Part shown: piece by piece, positions 1 to 8,592 of the stretch | Layout: every line of letters starts with the position of its first letter | Position numbering within the stretch: the stretch's first letter is position 1 | The notes under the pieces: model-generated | The model's database searches: none | The model's input: only the letters and a program-made list of their open reading frames with translations | What the model was told of the DNA's origin: nothing | From: Paraburkholderia sp. BL21I4N1 | GTDB taxonomy: Bacteria > Pseudomonadota > Gammaproteobacteria > Burkholderiales > Burkholderiaceae | NCBI RefSeq assembly: GCF_002973525.1 | Contig: NZ_PVEN01000002.1 | Location: forward strand, 372,001 to 436,000 | Length of the DNA stretch: 64,000 nt | Direction: 5' to 3' | Program-made: the position numbers and the translations under genes

Positions 1-116
1 TAACCGCCGCCGTAGCCGTAGCCGTTGCCGACCATGGGCGTGCCGTCCGGATAGACCGCGCAGCCGCTGAGCAAGGTCGCGGCCACGAGTCCGATGAGTG
101 GAGCAATGCGTTTCAT
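1..116 (-). CDS. Small lipoprotein, N-terminal part only (runs off left edge)
   Basis: Reading leftward from an ATG at 116, the first 38 codons begin MKRIAPLIGLVAATLLSGC. This is a lysine/arginine start, a hydrophobic core and a lipobox LSGC, so the protein should be exported, lipidated on Cys19 and anchored in a membrane. The mature part begins with a Tyr-Pro-Asp-Gly stretch and becomes Gly/Tyr-rich (GYGYGGG) before the window ends. That composition resembles the small Gly/Tyr-rich lipoproteins common in Burkholderia. No function can be given. The ribosome site upstream of the ATG is weak. Confidence 0.7.
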   Translation of the reverse strand, partial: MKRIAPLIGLVAATLLSGCAVYPDGTPMVGNGYGYGGG

Positions 117-383
117 GTGATGAACCGGCGCAAGGTTGTCATGTTTGTAAGACCGCCATTATCGCCAGTCGTCGCAAAAGCTTTGTATGTGTTTGTAAGG
201 ATTTTCTCTCTACAGCGCGTCGCGCTGAGCCCGCGTGCGGCGACTGGGTCAATGCACTGTTCCATCTGAAGCAACGCTGTATCTCGGTTGGCTGGGTTTT
301 TCCCGATTGCGTATTCCTATAGGATTTCGACTGGGCATAGTGAGCCAAAAGCTCATCCGCCCCTAATCGGAAGAAACGACATC

Positions 384-623
384 ATGAAAAAGACAATATC
401 GGTGTACTGGCCCCTCGCCCTCGTCGCAACCCTCGCCGTGGCAGCTTATTTGCATATTTGCGGCGACGCCGCGTCTCGCGCGAAGCAGGCGCCGCTCGCG
501 GCCGACCAACTGACCGCTGAACTCGCACGCGCCGTCTCCTACGGCATGATCGACGACACCTCGACGCTGCCGGCGAAACCACTGCGCGCGGTCACGACGA
601 TGCCCTTGGCCGAAGCGTCGTAA
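384..623 (+). CDS. Small single-pass membrane protein of unknown function
   Basis: This 79-residue protein starts MKKTISVYWPLALVATLAVA, giving one N-terminal hydrophobic segment (about residues 5-24) behind two lysines: either an uncleaved anchor or a signal peptide. The remaining 50 residues are soluble, Ala-rich and lack recognisable motifs. The ATG at 384 is preferred over an in-frame upstream start at 288, because the upstream extension is basic, lacks family character and would bury the signal-like segment. A GGAAG sequence lies about 10 bases before the ATG. The stop codon sits in a duplicated 9-bp unit (615-632). I do not recognise the family. Confidence 0.55.
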   Translation: MKKTISVYWPLALVATLAVAAYLHICGDAASRAKQAPLAADQLTAELARAVSYGMIDDTSTLPAKPLRAVTTMPLAEAS

Positions 624-817
624 GCGTCGTAAGCGCAAAGCCAGCGGGGTTCCTGTCGGCGAGGCGCTAACGCGCTCGCATCGAGCCGCCAGCCGGGCTG
701 CCGCGACTGAGCCGCCTCCGGCAAGATTTCTGCCTGCTTTGTATAATCGCGCCACCGTTTTTCCAACCGTTGTTCCACGCGTTTAAAACCGCGCTTTAAC
801 GCCCCTGAAAACCTCTG

Positions 818-1315
818 ATGAAAACTGTGTCCATCTGCTTCGTCTGCCTCGGGAACATCTGTCGTTCGCCGAGCGCGGAGGGCGTGATGCGACGTCTGGT
901 TGACGAGGCCAGGTTGACGGAGCGCATCCTGATCGATTCGGCCGGCACGGGCGACTGGCACATCGGCCAGGCGCCGGACGAGCGCGCGCAGCAGGCCGCC
1001 GGCCGGCGAGGTTACGAACTGGCCGCATTGCGCGGCCGCCAGATCGGCGCCGCGGATTTCGAGCGTTTCGACCTGCTGATCGCAATGGACGACAAAAACG
1101 TCGCCGCGCTCCGCCAGGTCGGCGCGCCCGAGCAGCGCGAGAAAATCCGCCTGCTGATGGAGTTCGTGCCGGAATCGGACGGGCGTTGGGATGGCGCCCG
1201 CGAGGTCGTCGATCCGTATTTCGGCGGCGCGGAAGGTTTCGAACAGGTGCTGGACCAGTGTGAAGCCGCGTGCCGTGGGCTGATCGCGGCGTTGCGTCCC
1301 CAGTTGCTCGCGTAG
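818..1315 (+). CDS. Low-molecular-weight protein-tyrosine phosphatase
   Basis: This 165-residue cytoplasmic enzyme removes phosphate from phosphotyrosine through a cysteinyl-phosphate intermediate. The P-loop C-x5-R-S is at residues 10-17 (CLGNICRS) and the general-acid loop DPYFGG is near residue 130; both catalytic elements are intact. Length is normal for the family. In other bacteria such phosphatases often reverse BY-kinases of exopolysaccharide export, but no kinase or wzz-like gene is nearby. It lies about 85 bp before the IscR operators and is probably transcribed separately. Which substrate it has cannot be read from the sequence. Confidence 0.92.
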   Translation: MKTVSICFVCLGNICRSPSAEGVMRRLVDEARLTERILIDSAGTGDWHIGQAPDERAQQAAGRRGYELAALRGRQIGAADFERFDLLIAMDDKNVAALRQVGAPEQREKIRLLMEFVPESDGRWDGAREVVDPYFGGAEGFEQVLDQCEAACRGLIAALRPQLLA

Positions 1316-1399
1316 TGCAGGCCGCTCCCGCGTCGAGGCGCCAGCCATGGCATCCAGACGTATCCAGCAATTAAGCAAATGACCCAAATCACGGTAGGG

Positions 1400-1424
1400 A
1401 TACTTGACTAAATCGCTCATGTAT
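1400..1424 (+). promoter_or_regulatory. IscR-type operator 1 (type 1 site)
   Basis: The 25 bases here match the E. coli type 1 IscR consensus (ATA-SYY-GACT-RWWWY-AGTC-RRS-TAT) at 22 of 25 positions by hand count; mismatches are at positions 16, 17 and 21. The site overlaps the -35 element of the iscR promoter, so binding of cluster-loaded IscR would block RNA polymerase. Confidence 0.8.
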
Positions 1425-1431
1425 TTATACT
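1404..1431 (+). promoter_or_regulatory. Sigma-70 promoter of the isc operon
   Basis: A TTGACT -35 box (1404-1409) and a TATACT -10 box (1426-1431) are separated by 16 bp. Both hexamers differ from consensus by one base. The -35 lies inside operator 1 and the -10 overlaps the start of operator 2. Transcription would begin near 1438, about 30 bases before iscR. Confidence 0.75.
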
Positions 1432-1451
1432 TGACCAAACTTGTCGAGAAT
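1427..1451 (+). promoter_or_regulatory. IscR-type operator 2 (type 1 site)
   Basis: This is a second copy, offset 27 bp from the first, matching the same consensus at about 21 of 25 positions. It has the ATACTTGAC left half and a GTCGAG right half. It covers the -10 and the expected transcription start. Two phased sites suggest cooperative autorepression. Confidence 0.7.
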
Positions 1452-1468
1452 TGCGGTTCCCACACCAT

Positions 1469-1999
1469 ATGAGACTCACCACGAAAGGCCGTTTCGCCGT
1501 CACGGCGATGATTGACCTGGCACTGCGCCAGGAGCAGGGCCCGGTGACGCTTGCGGGTATCAGCCAGCGCCAACACATCTCCCTGTCGTACCTCGAACAG
1601 CTGTTTGGCAAGCTGCGTCGTCATGAAATCGTCGAGTCCGTGCGCGGACCGGGCGGCGGCTACAATCTGGCCCGCCGCGCCGAAGACGTGACCGTCGCCG
1701 ACATCATCATCGCGGTCGACGAGCCGCTCGACGCCACCCAGTGCGGCGGCAAGGGCTCGTGCGAGGGCACCAAGCAACACGACGGCCACTGCATGACGCA
1801 CGAACTGTGGTCCACGCTGAATCAGAAAATGGTCGAGTACCTGGATTCGGTGTCGCTCAAAGACCTGGTCGACCAGCAGCGTTCGCGTGAGGGCGCGCCG
1901 GCGGTATTGCGCGACCGGCGCAACGAAGCGCCGGCGGTCGAGCCGGTGCGTGTGGCGCCGAAAGGGCCCAACTCAGTTTTCAACATGGCCGGTTCGTAG
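1469..1999 (+). CDS. iscR: Fe-S cluster-sensing regulator IscR
   Basis: This Rrf2-family winged-helix regulator (176 aa) senses [2Fe-2S] cluster status and controls the isc genes. The N-terminus [14 protein letters not shown] and the wing motif RGPGGGY match IscR closely. Candidate cluster ligands are Cys92, Cys98, Cys108 and His111. The second loop is four residues longer than in E. coli IscR (Cys92/98/104, His107). The Met at 1469 was chosen over an in-frame TTG at 1451 because the alignment starts there and 1451 lies in operator 2. It is the first gene of an eight-gene cluster and is 86 bp upstream of iscS. The Arg/Pro-rich C-terminal tail is variable in the family. Confidence 0.95.
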   Translation: MRLTTKGRFAVTAMIDLALRQEQGPVTLAGISQRQHISLSYLEQLFGKLRRHEIVESVRGPGGGYNLARRAEDVTVADIIIAVDEPLDATQCGGKGSCEGTKQHDGHCMTHELWSTLNQKMVEYLDSVSLKDLVDQQRSREGAPAVLRDRRNEAPAVEPVRVAPKGPNSVFNMAGS

Positions 2000-2085
2000 C
2001 GGGCGGTGCTTGCAGTAGAGCGAAGCATCGCAGCGAGATAAAAGAACCCAAGAAGCCAGAGCATATGACGTCCCCGGAGCAATTG

Positions 2086-3309
2086 ATGAATAACGACTCT
2101 CTCCATCTGCCCATCTACATGGACTACAGCGCGACGACGCCGATCGATCCGCGCGTGGTGGACAAGATGATTCCGTACCTGCGCGAGCAATTCGGCAACC
2201 CCGCCTCGCGCAGCCACTCGTATGGCTGGGACGCGGAGCGCGCGGTCGAAGAAGCGCGTGAGAACGTGGCAAAGCTGGTGAACGCCGATCCGCGCGAAAT
2301 CATCTGGACCTCGGGCGCGACGGAGTCGGACAACCTCGCCATCAAGGGCGCCGCGCACTTCTACAAGAGCAAGGGCAAGCACGTCATCACGGTGAAGACC
2401 GAGCACAAGGCCGTGCTCGACACCTGCCGCGAACTCGAGCGCGAAGGCTTCGAAGTCACGTATCTGGATGTGAAGGACGACGGTCTGATCGACCTCGACA
2501 AGCTGAAGGCGGCGATTCGCCCGGACACGATTCTGGTGTCGATCATGTCGGTGAATAACGAAATCGGCGTGATTCAGGACATCGAGGCGATCGGCGAGAT
2601 CACTCGTGAAAAGGGCATCATTTTTCACGTCGACGCGGCGCAAGCCACTGGCAAGATCGAGATCGATCTGCAAAAGCTGAAAGTCGACCTGATGTCGTTC
2701 TCGGCGCACAAGACCTACGGTCCGAAGGGCATCGGCGCGCTGTACGTGCGTCGCAAGCCGCGTATCCGTATCGAAGCGCAGATGCACGGCGGCGGTCACG
2801 AGCGCGGCATGCGTTCGGGCACGCTGGCCACGCACCAGATCGTCGGTATGGGCGAAGCGTTCCGTATCGCGCGTGAAGAAATGGCGACCGAAAACGAACG
2901 CATCCGTATGCTGCGCGATCGTCTGCTGCGCGGTCTGTCGGAAATGGAAGAAACGTATGTGAACGGCGACATGGAACAGCGTGTGCCGCACAACCTGAAC
3001 ATCAGCTTCAATTTCGTCGAAGGCGAATCGCTGATCATGGCGGTGAAAGATGTGGCGGTGTCGTCGGGTTCAGCGTGCACGTCGGCTTCGCTGGAACCGT
3101 CGTACGTGCTGCGCGCGCTCGGTCGTAACGACGAACTCGCGCACAGCTCGATCCGCTTCACGGTGGGCCGCTTCACGACCGAGCAAGATGTCGACTACGT
3201 GATCAACCTGCTGAAGACCAAGATTTCGAAGCTGCGCGATCTGTCGCCGCTGTGGGAAATGCACAAGGACGGGATCGATATTTCGACCATCCAGTGGGCA
3301 GCGCACTGA
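2086..3309 (+). CDS. iscS: Cysteine desulfurase IscS
   Basis: This PLP enzyme takes sulphur from L-cysteine, leaving alanine, and passes persulfide to IscU and other acceptors. At 407 aa it is close to E. coli IscS (404). The N-terminal motif [13 protein letters not shown], the PLP lysine in [12 protein letters not shown] (Lys209) and the mobile-loop cysteine in [14 protein letters not shown] (about residue 331) are all present, as is the conserved C-terminal tail that docks IscU. The ATG at 2086 is preceded by GGAG at good spacing; an in-frame ATG at 2065 is less likely because it has no such site and would add seven non-conserved residues. Confidence 0.97.
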   Translation: MNNDSLHLPIYMDYSATTPIDPRVVDKMIPYLREQFGNPASRSHSYGWDAERAVEEARENVAKLVNADPREIIWTSGATESDNLAIKGAAHFYKSKGKHVITVKTEHKAVLDTCRELEREGFEVTYLDVKDDGLIDLDKLKAAIRPDTILVSIMSVNNEIGVIQDIEAIGEITREKGIIFHVDAAQATGKIEIDLQKLKVDLMSFSAHKTYGPKGIGALYVRRKPRIRIEAQMHGGGHERGMRSGTLATHQIVGMGEAFRIAREEMATENERIRMLRDRLLRGLSEMEETYVNGDMEQRVPHNLNISFNFVEGESLIMAVKDVAVSSGSACTSASLEPSYVLRALGRNDELAHSSIRFTVGRFTTEQDVDYVINLLKTKISKLRDLSPLWEMHKDGIDISTIQWAAH

Positions 3310-3381
3310 CGCGCCGTGTTGGACAAAGTCGAATTTATCGAATTGCAAATTGCAGGTTGAAACGGATCAAGGAGTGTAATC

Positions 3382-3795
3382 ATGGCTTATAGCGAAAAGG
3401 TGCTGGACCATTACGAAAACCCGCGCAACGTCGGTTCCTTCGCGAAAGACGACGACGCGGTCGGCACCGGCATGGTCGGTGCGCCGGCTTGCGGCGACGT
3501 GATGAAGCTGCAGATCCGCGTGGGCGCGGACGGCATTATCGAAGACGCGAAGTTCAAGACGTACGGCTGCGGTTCGGCCATCGCGTCGAGCTCGCTCGTC
3601 ACCGAATGGGTGAAGGGCAAGACGCTCGACCAGGCCATGTCGATCAAGAACACGCAGATCGCCGAGGAACTGGCGCTGCCGCCGGTCAAGATCCACTGCT
3701 CGATCCTCGCGGAAGACGCGATCAAGGCAGCGGTCGCCGACTACAAGCAGCGTCATGGCGAAGCAGTCGTCGCCGGCGACAAGCAACACGCGTAA
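3382..3795 (+). CDS. iscU: Fe-S cluster scaffold protein IscU
   Basis: IscU is the scaffold on which clusters are assembled from IscS sulphur and iron, then released with the help of HscA/HscB. The protein has 137 aa. The three cluster cysteines Cys37, Cys63 and Cys106 and the conserved Asp39 (GAPACGDVM) are present, as is the chaperone-recognition motif LPPVK (residues 99-103) bound by HscA. A strong AAGGAG site precedes the ATG. It follows iscS by 72 bp. The last ten residues are a short variable tail. Confidence 0.97.
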   Translation: MAYSEKVLDHYENPRNVGSFAKDDDAVGTGMVGAPACGDVMKLQIRVGADGIIEDAKFKTYGCGSAIASSSLVTEWVKGKTLDQAMSIKNTQIAEELALPPVKIHCSILAEDAIKAAVADYKQRHGEAVVAGDKQHA

Positions 3796-3976
3796 CGCGG
3801 TTGCGGTGCGAGCCGAGTCTCGCACCAGAGTGAATCGAAGCGGGCGGCACAGGTGGAACGCGCCGTCCGGTATGAGCGATATTTGATGCAGGCAGGGTCG
3901 CAGCGCCTGAATTGCCACGTGAGCATTCAAACGTCCACGCGAGCAGACAGACAGGCGCCGCGCAATGAGAAACGCT

Positions 3977-4300
3977 ATGGCAATTACGTTGACCGAAAAG
4001 GCAGCACAGCACGTCCAGAAGTATTTGATCCGTCGCGGTAAAGGCGTCGGCCTGCGCGTGGGCGTGCGCACCACCGGTTGCTCCGGCTTGGCCTACAAGC
4101 TCGAGTACGTGGACGAACTCGCGCCCGAAGACGAAGTGTTCGACTGCAACGGCGTGAAGATCATTGTCGACCCGAAGAGCCTGGCTTATATCGACGGTAC
4201 GGAACTCGACTTCGCGCGCGAAGGGTTGAACGAAGGCTTCAAGTTCAACAATCCGAACGTGAAGGACGAATGCGGCTGCGGCGAGTCGTTCCGGGTGTAA
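3977..4300 (+). CDS. iscA: A-type Fe-S carrier IscA
   Basis: IscA is an A-type carrier that takes clusters from the scaffold to apo-proteins. The 107-residue protein begins [14 protein letters not shown] and carries the family cysteines Cys35 (TTGCSGLAY) and the C-terminal C-G-C pair Cys99/Cys101 (DECGCGESF). The ATG at 3977 matches the family start; an in-frame ATG at 3965 would add MRNA and cannot be excluded. It lies 181 bp after iscU, an unusually long gap within this operon. A terminator-like hairpin follows it at 4329. Confidence 0.95.
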   Translation: MAITLTEKAAQHVQKYLIRRGKGVGLRVGVRTTGCSGLAYKLEYVDELAPEDEVFDCNGVKIIVDPKSLAYIDGTELDFAREGLNEGFKFNNPNVKDECGCGESFRV

Positions 4301-4328
4301 TCCGGGCATTGCCGCGTGCAGCGGATCG

Positions 4329-4353
4329 AAGGCGGCGCGTGCCGCCTTTTTAG
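4329..4353 (+). terminator. Rho-independent terminator after iscA
   Basis: The arms AAGGCGGC (4329-4336) and GCCGCCTT (4341-4348) pair around a four-base loop and run into a five-T tract. It lies between iscA and hscB, so it would end or attenuate the iscRSUA transcript and lower expression of the chaperone genes. Confidence 0.7.
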
Positions 4354-4473
4354 TTTGATCCGCGCCTTCGTCTTGGGCCGACCGCCGCTTGCCGACCTCT
4401 GCTTGCAGTGCTTTCGAGCCGGGTTTTTAGACTGCACTCCGGTGCGCTTTCCTGAACGGACTCCTTCTATCCG

Positions 4474-5001
4474 ATGGCCTCGCTGAACGACAGCCACTTC
4501 GACCTGTTCGATCTTCCGGCGCAATTCGCGCTCGACGCCGCGGCGCTCGATCACGCCTACCGCACGGTGCAGGCGCAGGTGCATCCGGACCGCTTCGCGG
4601 CGGCCGGCGACGCGCAAAAGCGCATCGCGATGCAATGGGCGACGCGCACGAATGAGGCGTATCAGACGCTGCGCGATCCGCTGAAGCGCGCCACCTATCT
4701 TCTGTCGCTGCGCGACGTCGACGTCGGCGCAGAGAACAATACGGCGATGGAGCCGGCGTTCCTGATGCAGCAGATGGAATGGCGCGAAGGCATTGAAGAC
4801 GCAGCCGCGGCGAAGAACGTCGACGCGCTCGACGCATTGCTCACCGAACTGCGCGACGAAGAGCGCGTGCGCTTCAGCAAGCTCGGCGCGTTGCTCGACA
4901 GCGGCGCGAATCAGGCGGCGGGCGAGGCGGTGCGGCAATTGATGTTCATCGAGCGGGTGGCGTCGGAAATCGGCACGCAGATCGAGCGGCTCGAGAACTA
5001 G
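4474..5001 (+). CDS. hscB: J-domain co-chaperone HscB
   Basis: HscB recruits IscU to the Hsp70 HscA and stimulates its ATPase. The 175-residue protein has an N-terminal J domain with the essential HPD triad at residues 37-39 (VHPDRF) and a C-terminal three-helix bundle region (from about residue 90) that binds IscU. Length matches E. coli HscB (171). It sits directly before hscA, as in most proteobacteria, and after the terminator-like hairpin at 4329, so it may have its own promoter in 4354-4473. Confidence 0.95.
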   Translation: MASLNDSHFDLFDLPAQFALDAAALDHAYRTVQAQVHPDRFAAAGDAQKRIAMQWATRTNEAYQTLRDPLKRATYLLSLRDVDVGAENNTAMEPAFLMQQMEWREGIEDAAAAKNVDALDALLTELRDEERVRFSKLGALLDSGANQAAGEAVRQLMFIERVASEIGTQIERLEN

Positions 5002-5178
5002 CGGCATAGACGTCAAGCGGCACACGGCACGCAGCACAGGCACGCAGCACACGGCGGGCGCTCCAGTGCCGCGGCGCTCCGCCTGAACCGGCGCGGCGCA
5101 AACCGACACGCAGTCGTAGAACTACATCCAGCAACGCGAAAATTCAGGACGGGGCGAAACGGCCCCGAGAAGATCCAG

Positions 5179-7050
5179 ATGGCCCTACTGCAAATCTCCG
5201 AACCCGGCATGGCACCGGCGCCCCATCAGCGGCGTCTGGCGGTCGGTATCGATCTCGGCACCACCAATTCCCTCGTTGCCGCCGTACGCAGCGGCGTGCC
5301 CGACGTGCTGCCCGACGAAGACGGTCATGCGCTGCTGCCGTCGGTGGTGCGCTACCTGGAAAAGGGCGGCCGCCGGATCGGCCGCACGGCCAAGGCCGAA
5401 GCGGCGAGCGATCCGCGTAACACGATCGTGTCGGTCAAGCGCTTCATGGGCCGCGGCAAGGCGGAAGTGGAAGGCGCCGAAAACGCGCCGTACGATTTCG
5501 TCGACGCCCCCGGCATGGTGCAGATCCGCACCGTCGACGGTGTGAAGAGTCCCGTCGAAGTGTCGGCGGAAATTCTCGCGACACTGCGCCAGCGCGCCGA
5601 AGACACGCTCGGCGACGAACTGGTCGGCGCGGTCATCACGGTGCCCGCTTATTTCGACGAAGCGCAGCGCCAGGCTACCAAAGATGCCGCGCGTCTGGCC
5701 GGCCTGAACGTGCTGCGCCTGCTGAACGAGCCGACTGCCGCCGCGATCGCCTACGGGTTGGATAACGGCTCCGAAGGCCTGTTCGCGGTGTACGACCTCG
5801 GCGGTGGCACCTTCGATCTGTCGATCCTCAAACTCACCAAGGGCGTGTTCGAAGTGCTGGCGGCTGGCGGCGATTCCGCGCTCGGCGGCGACGATTTCGA
5901 TCACGCGCTGTACCGCCACGTGCTGGAGCAGGCGGGCATCGCACCGCAATCGCTTTCACCCGAAGACGTGCGTCTGCTGCTCGACAGCGTACGCGTGACC
6001 AAGGAGGCGCTGTCGAGCGCGTCCTATACAACCCTGGCAGTAACGCTTTCGAACGGCGTCACGCTCGATCTGACGATCGACGAGGCTACTTTCGAGTCGA
6101 TCACGCAGGCGCTGGTGCAACGCACGCTCGGTCCGACGAAAAAAGCGCTGCGCGACGCCAAGGTCACCACCAAAGAGATCAACGGCGTGGTGCTGGTCGG
6201 CGGCGCGACGCGCATGCCTGTCGTCCGTCGCGCGGTCGAGTCGCTGTTCGGCCAGCCGCCGCTCACCAATCTCGACCCGGATCAGGTCGTCGCGCTCGGC
6301 GCGGCGATCCAGGCCGATTTACTGGCCGGCAACCGTGGCGCGGACGGCGACGACTGGCTGCTGCTCGACGTGATTCCGCTGTCGCTTGGCGTCGAAACGA
6401 TGGGCGGCTTGACCGAGAAGATCATTCCGCGCAACTCGACGATTCCGGTCGCGCGCGCGCAGGATTTCACGACCTTCAAGGACGGCCAGACGGCAATGGC
6501 GATCCACGTCGTGCAAGGCGAGCGCGAGCTCGTCAGCGATTGTCGTTCGCTCGCGCGCTTCGAGCTGCGCGGCATTCCGCCGATGGCAGCCGGCGCGGCG
6601 CGGATTCGCGTCACGTATCAGGTGGACGCGGACGGTCTGCTGTCCGTGTTCGCGCGTGAGCAGGGCTCGGGCGTGGAAGCGTCGGTGGTGGTCAAGCCGT
6701 CCTACGGCCTCGCCGACGACGACATCGCCAAAATGCTCGAAGACAGCTTCTCGACCGCCGAAGTCGACATGCGCGCCCGCGCGCTGCGCGAGGCGCAGGT
6801 CGAAGCGCGCCGCCTGGTCGAAGCGACCGACGCGGCGCTGGCCGCCGACGCCGAGTTGCTCGACGACAGCGAACGCGCCGAACTCGACGCGTTGCTGGGC
6901 GCGCTGCGCGACATCGCCGGCAGCGACAACGCCGACGCGATCGAAGCCGCCACCAAAACGCTCGCCGAAGGCACCGACGAATTCGCCGCACGCCGCATGA
7001 ACAAGGGCATTCGCCGCGCGCTTGCCGGCCGTAAGCTCGACGAGATCTGA
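5179..7050 (+). CDS. hscA: Specialised Hsp70 chaperone HscA
   Basis: HscA is the Hsp70 dedicated to releasing Fe-S clusters from IscU. The protein has 623 aa; E. coli HscA has 616. It starts [10 protein letters not shown] like E. coli HscA, followed by the nucleotide-binding signatures [12 protein letters not shown] (about residue 24), [15 protein letters not shown] and the phosphate-2 loop [11 protein letters not shown]. The substrate-binding domain begins near residue 390 and would hold the LPPVK peptide of IscU. It lies 177 bp after hscB; that gap shows short GC-rich direct repeats and no clear hairpin. Confidence 0.97.
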   Translation: MALLQISEPGMAPAPHQRRLAVGIDLGTTNSLVAAVRSGVPDVLPDEDGHALLPSVVRYLEKGGRRIGRTAKAEAASDPRNTIVSVKRFMGRGKAEVEGAENAPYDFVDAPGMVQIRTVDGVKSPVEVSAEILATLRQRAEDTLGDELVGAVITVPAYFDEAQRQATKDAARLAGLNVLRLLNEPTAAAIAYGLDNGSEGLFAVYDLGGGTFDLSILKLTKGVFEVLAAGGDSALGGDDFDHALYRHVLEQAGIAPQSLSPEDVRLLLDSVRVTKEALSSASYTTLAVTLSNGVTLDLTIDEATFESITQALVQRTLGPTKKALRDAKVTTKEINGVVLVGGATRMPVVRRAVESLFGQPPLTNLDPDQVVALGAAIQADLLAGNRGADGDDWLLLDVIPLSLGVETMGGLTEKIIPRNSTIPVARAQDFTTFKDGQTAMAIHVVQGERELVSDCRSLARFELRGIPPMAAGAARIRVTYQVDADGLLSVFAREQGSGVEASVVVKPSYGLADDDIAKMLEDSFSTAEVDMRARALREAQVEARRLVEATDAALAADAELLDDSERAELDALLGALRDIAGSDNADAIEAATKTLAEGTDEFAARRMNKGIRRALAGRKLDEI

Positions 7051-7207
7051 ATCAACGCGCAGGGCAGCCGGCTTGCCTGGCAGGCGGTCGCCCTGCGCAC
7101 GACACAACCGAAGCGCGTCGCGCGGACTTAAAAACTCCGCGTGACGCCAGTAAAATGGCGCGGCGCCTGCTGGCTGCCGCCGCGCCTCAGACCCAAACGG
7201 AAAATGT

Positions 7208-7549
7208 ATGCCTCAAATCGTTGTGCTGCCTCACGTCGAACTGTGTCCGGAAGGCGCGGTGATCGATGCCGTGCCCGGCAAGAGCATTTGCGACAGCCTG
7301 CTCGAACACGGCATTGAAATCGAGCACGCGTGCGAGAAGTCGTGCGCCTGCACGACCTGCCACGTGATCGTGCGTGAGGGTTTCGCCGCCTTGACGCCGT
7401 CCGAGGAAGACGAGGACGATCTGCTGGACAAGGCGTGGGGGCTCGAACCTGCCTCGCGTCTGTCGTGCCAGGCCATGGTGCCGGCCGAGCAGGATCTGGT
7501 CGTCGAGATCCCGCGCTACTCGATCAATCACGCGAAGGAAAACCACTAA
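7208..7549 (+). CDS. fdx: ISC-type [2Fe-2S] ferredoxin
   Basis: This adrenodoxin-type ferredoxin supplies electrons for cluster assembly on IscU. The protein has 113 aa. Ligand cysteines fall at Cys42, Cys48, Cys51 and Cys87, the same positions as in E. coli Fdx; Cys46 is the additional conserved cysteine of this subgroup. The acidic helix TPSEEDEDD (about residues 63-71) is the surface expected to contact IscS. It follows hscA by 157 bp and is 15 bp ahead of iscX. Confidence 0.96.
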   Translation: MPQIVVLPHVELCPEGAVIDAVPGKSICDSLLEHGIEIEHACEKSCACTTCHVIVREGFAALTPSEEDEDDLLDKAWGLEPASRLSCQAMVPAEQDLVVEIPRYSINHAKENH

Positions 7550-7564
7550 CAGGAGGTTGCAGCC

Positions 7565-7762
7565 ATGAAGTGGACCGATACGCAAGACATCGCGATGGCC
7601 CTGACTGACAAGCACCAGGACATCGATCCGCAGCAGGTGCGCTTCACCGATCTGCACCGCTGGGTCATGGAGCTGGAAGGATTCGACGACGATCCTGACC
7701 GGTCGAACGAAAAGATCCTCGAGGCGATTCAGGCGGCATGGATTGAAGACGCGGATTATTGA
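7565..7762 (+). CDS. iscX: IscX (YfhJ) iron-binding regulator of IscS
   Basis: This 65-residue acidic protein closes the isc operon. IscX binds iron weakly and docks on IscS, where it tunes desulfurase activity. The conserved start MKWTDTQDIAMAL, the DPQQVRFTDLHRWV segment and the C-terminal acidic IEDADY match the family. A strong AGGAGG precedes the ATG. A terminator follows within 35 bp. Confidence 0.96.
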   Translation: MKWTDTQDIAMALTDKHQDIDPQQVRFTDLHRWVMELEGFDDDPDRSNEKILEAIQAAWIEDADY

Positions 7763-7791
7763 ACGCGCTTCACCCCGTTGGCGGTAAACAG

Positions 7792-7824
7792 AAAAAGGCG
7801 ATTCCATCTGGAATCGCCTTTTTT
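7792..7824 (+). terminator. Terminator of the isc operon
   Basis: The arms GGCGATTCC and GGAATCGCC pair around ATCT, flanked by A5 on the left and T6 on the right. The A/T flanks let it act in both directions, so it may also stop the convergent minus-strand gene ending at 7879. Confidence 0.9.
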
Positions 7825-7878
7825 ACGTCTGATCGGAAGCCTGGAAAGCCTGGGGAAAACTCAGGCCGTTGTCCGCCC

Positions 7879-8592
7879 TTAGCCTGCCACCAGCGTACCG
7901 TTCTCGATCCGCACGCGTTGGCCTTGCTGGAACGGCGGCGCTTCGTGGTATGTGAAGTAGCGGGTCTTGCCGCTTTCCATATGCACACGCACCGAATATG
8001 CGGTCGTGCTGCGGATATGTTTCTCGACCGAGTTACCGGCAAAGCCGCCGCCGAGCGCACCAAGCACCGTCATCGCGGTACGTCCGCCGCCGGCGCCGAA
8101 CTGATTGCCGACCAGGCCGCCGGCCACTGCACCGCCGACCGCACCGATACCGGTGCCATGACCTTCCTGACGCACAGCCGAAATCCCGACGACCGTCCCG
8201 CAACTCGAGCAATACGCCGGTTGCTGCTGCGCGTATTGCGGCGCGGCCTGACCTTGCTGCTGTTGAGCATATTGTTGCTGCTGCGCGGGCGAGGGCGCAG
8301 GCGCGCTCGGCGCCGGTTGTTGAGCCTGCTGGACCGCTTGTGCGGACTGCTGCGCCTGTTGAGCGGGTTGCTGCGACGGGCTAGCCGGTGCCGCCGAGTC
8401 GACCACGCCCGGCTGGGTCGTGACTTGCGCGGCCTGAGTCTGGTCGTTCTGTGCGCCGTTGCTGGACGCCTTCGGGAACACCCCGGTGACGGCCGCGGTG
8501 GCGACGAGACTCGCGATGATGACTGCGCCCGCCGCCGTTGCGACGAGCGGGTGAATACGACGTGATTGCGTGGTTTGGTTCGGGTTGTCCAT
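7879..8592 (-). CDS. Glycine-zipper 2TM domain envelope protein
   Basis: The protein has 237 aa. After a short polar N-terminus there is one hydrophobic segment (about residues 18-37), then a roughly 100-residue Gln/Ala/Pro-rich linker. A C-S-S-C pair (YCSSCG) follows, then a glycine-zipper segment (GIGAVGGAVAGGLVGNQFG and ALGGGFAGN), and a short beta-rich tail resembling the C-terminus of SlyB/PcpY-type proteins. It has no lipobox, so it should be inner-membrane anchored and reach into the periplasm. GGAGG precedes the ATG. Function is unknown; related proteins are linked to envelope integrity. Confidence 0.75.
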   Translation of the reverse strand: MDNPNQTTQSRRIHPLVATAAGAVIIASLVATAAVTGVFPKASSNGAQNDQTQAAQVTTQPGVVDSAAPASPSQQPAQQAQQSAQAVQQAQQPAPSAPAPSPAQQQQYAQQQQGQAAPQYAQQQPAYCSSCGTVVGISAVRQEGHGTGIGAVGGAVAGGLVGNQFGAGGGRTAMTVLGALGGGFAGNSVEKHIRSTTAYSVRVHMESGKTRYFTYHEAPPFQQGQRVRIENGTLVAG

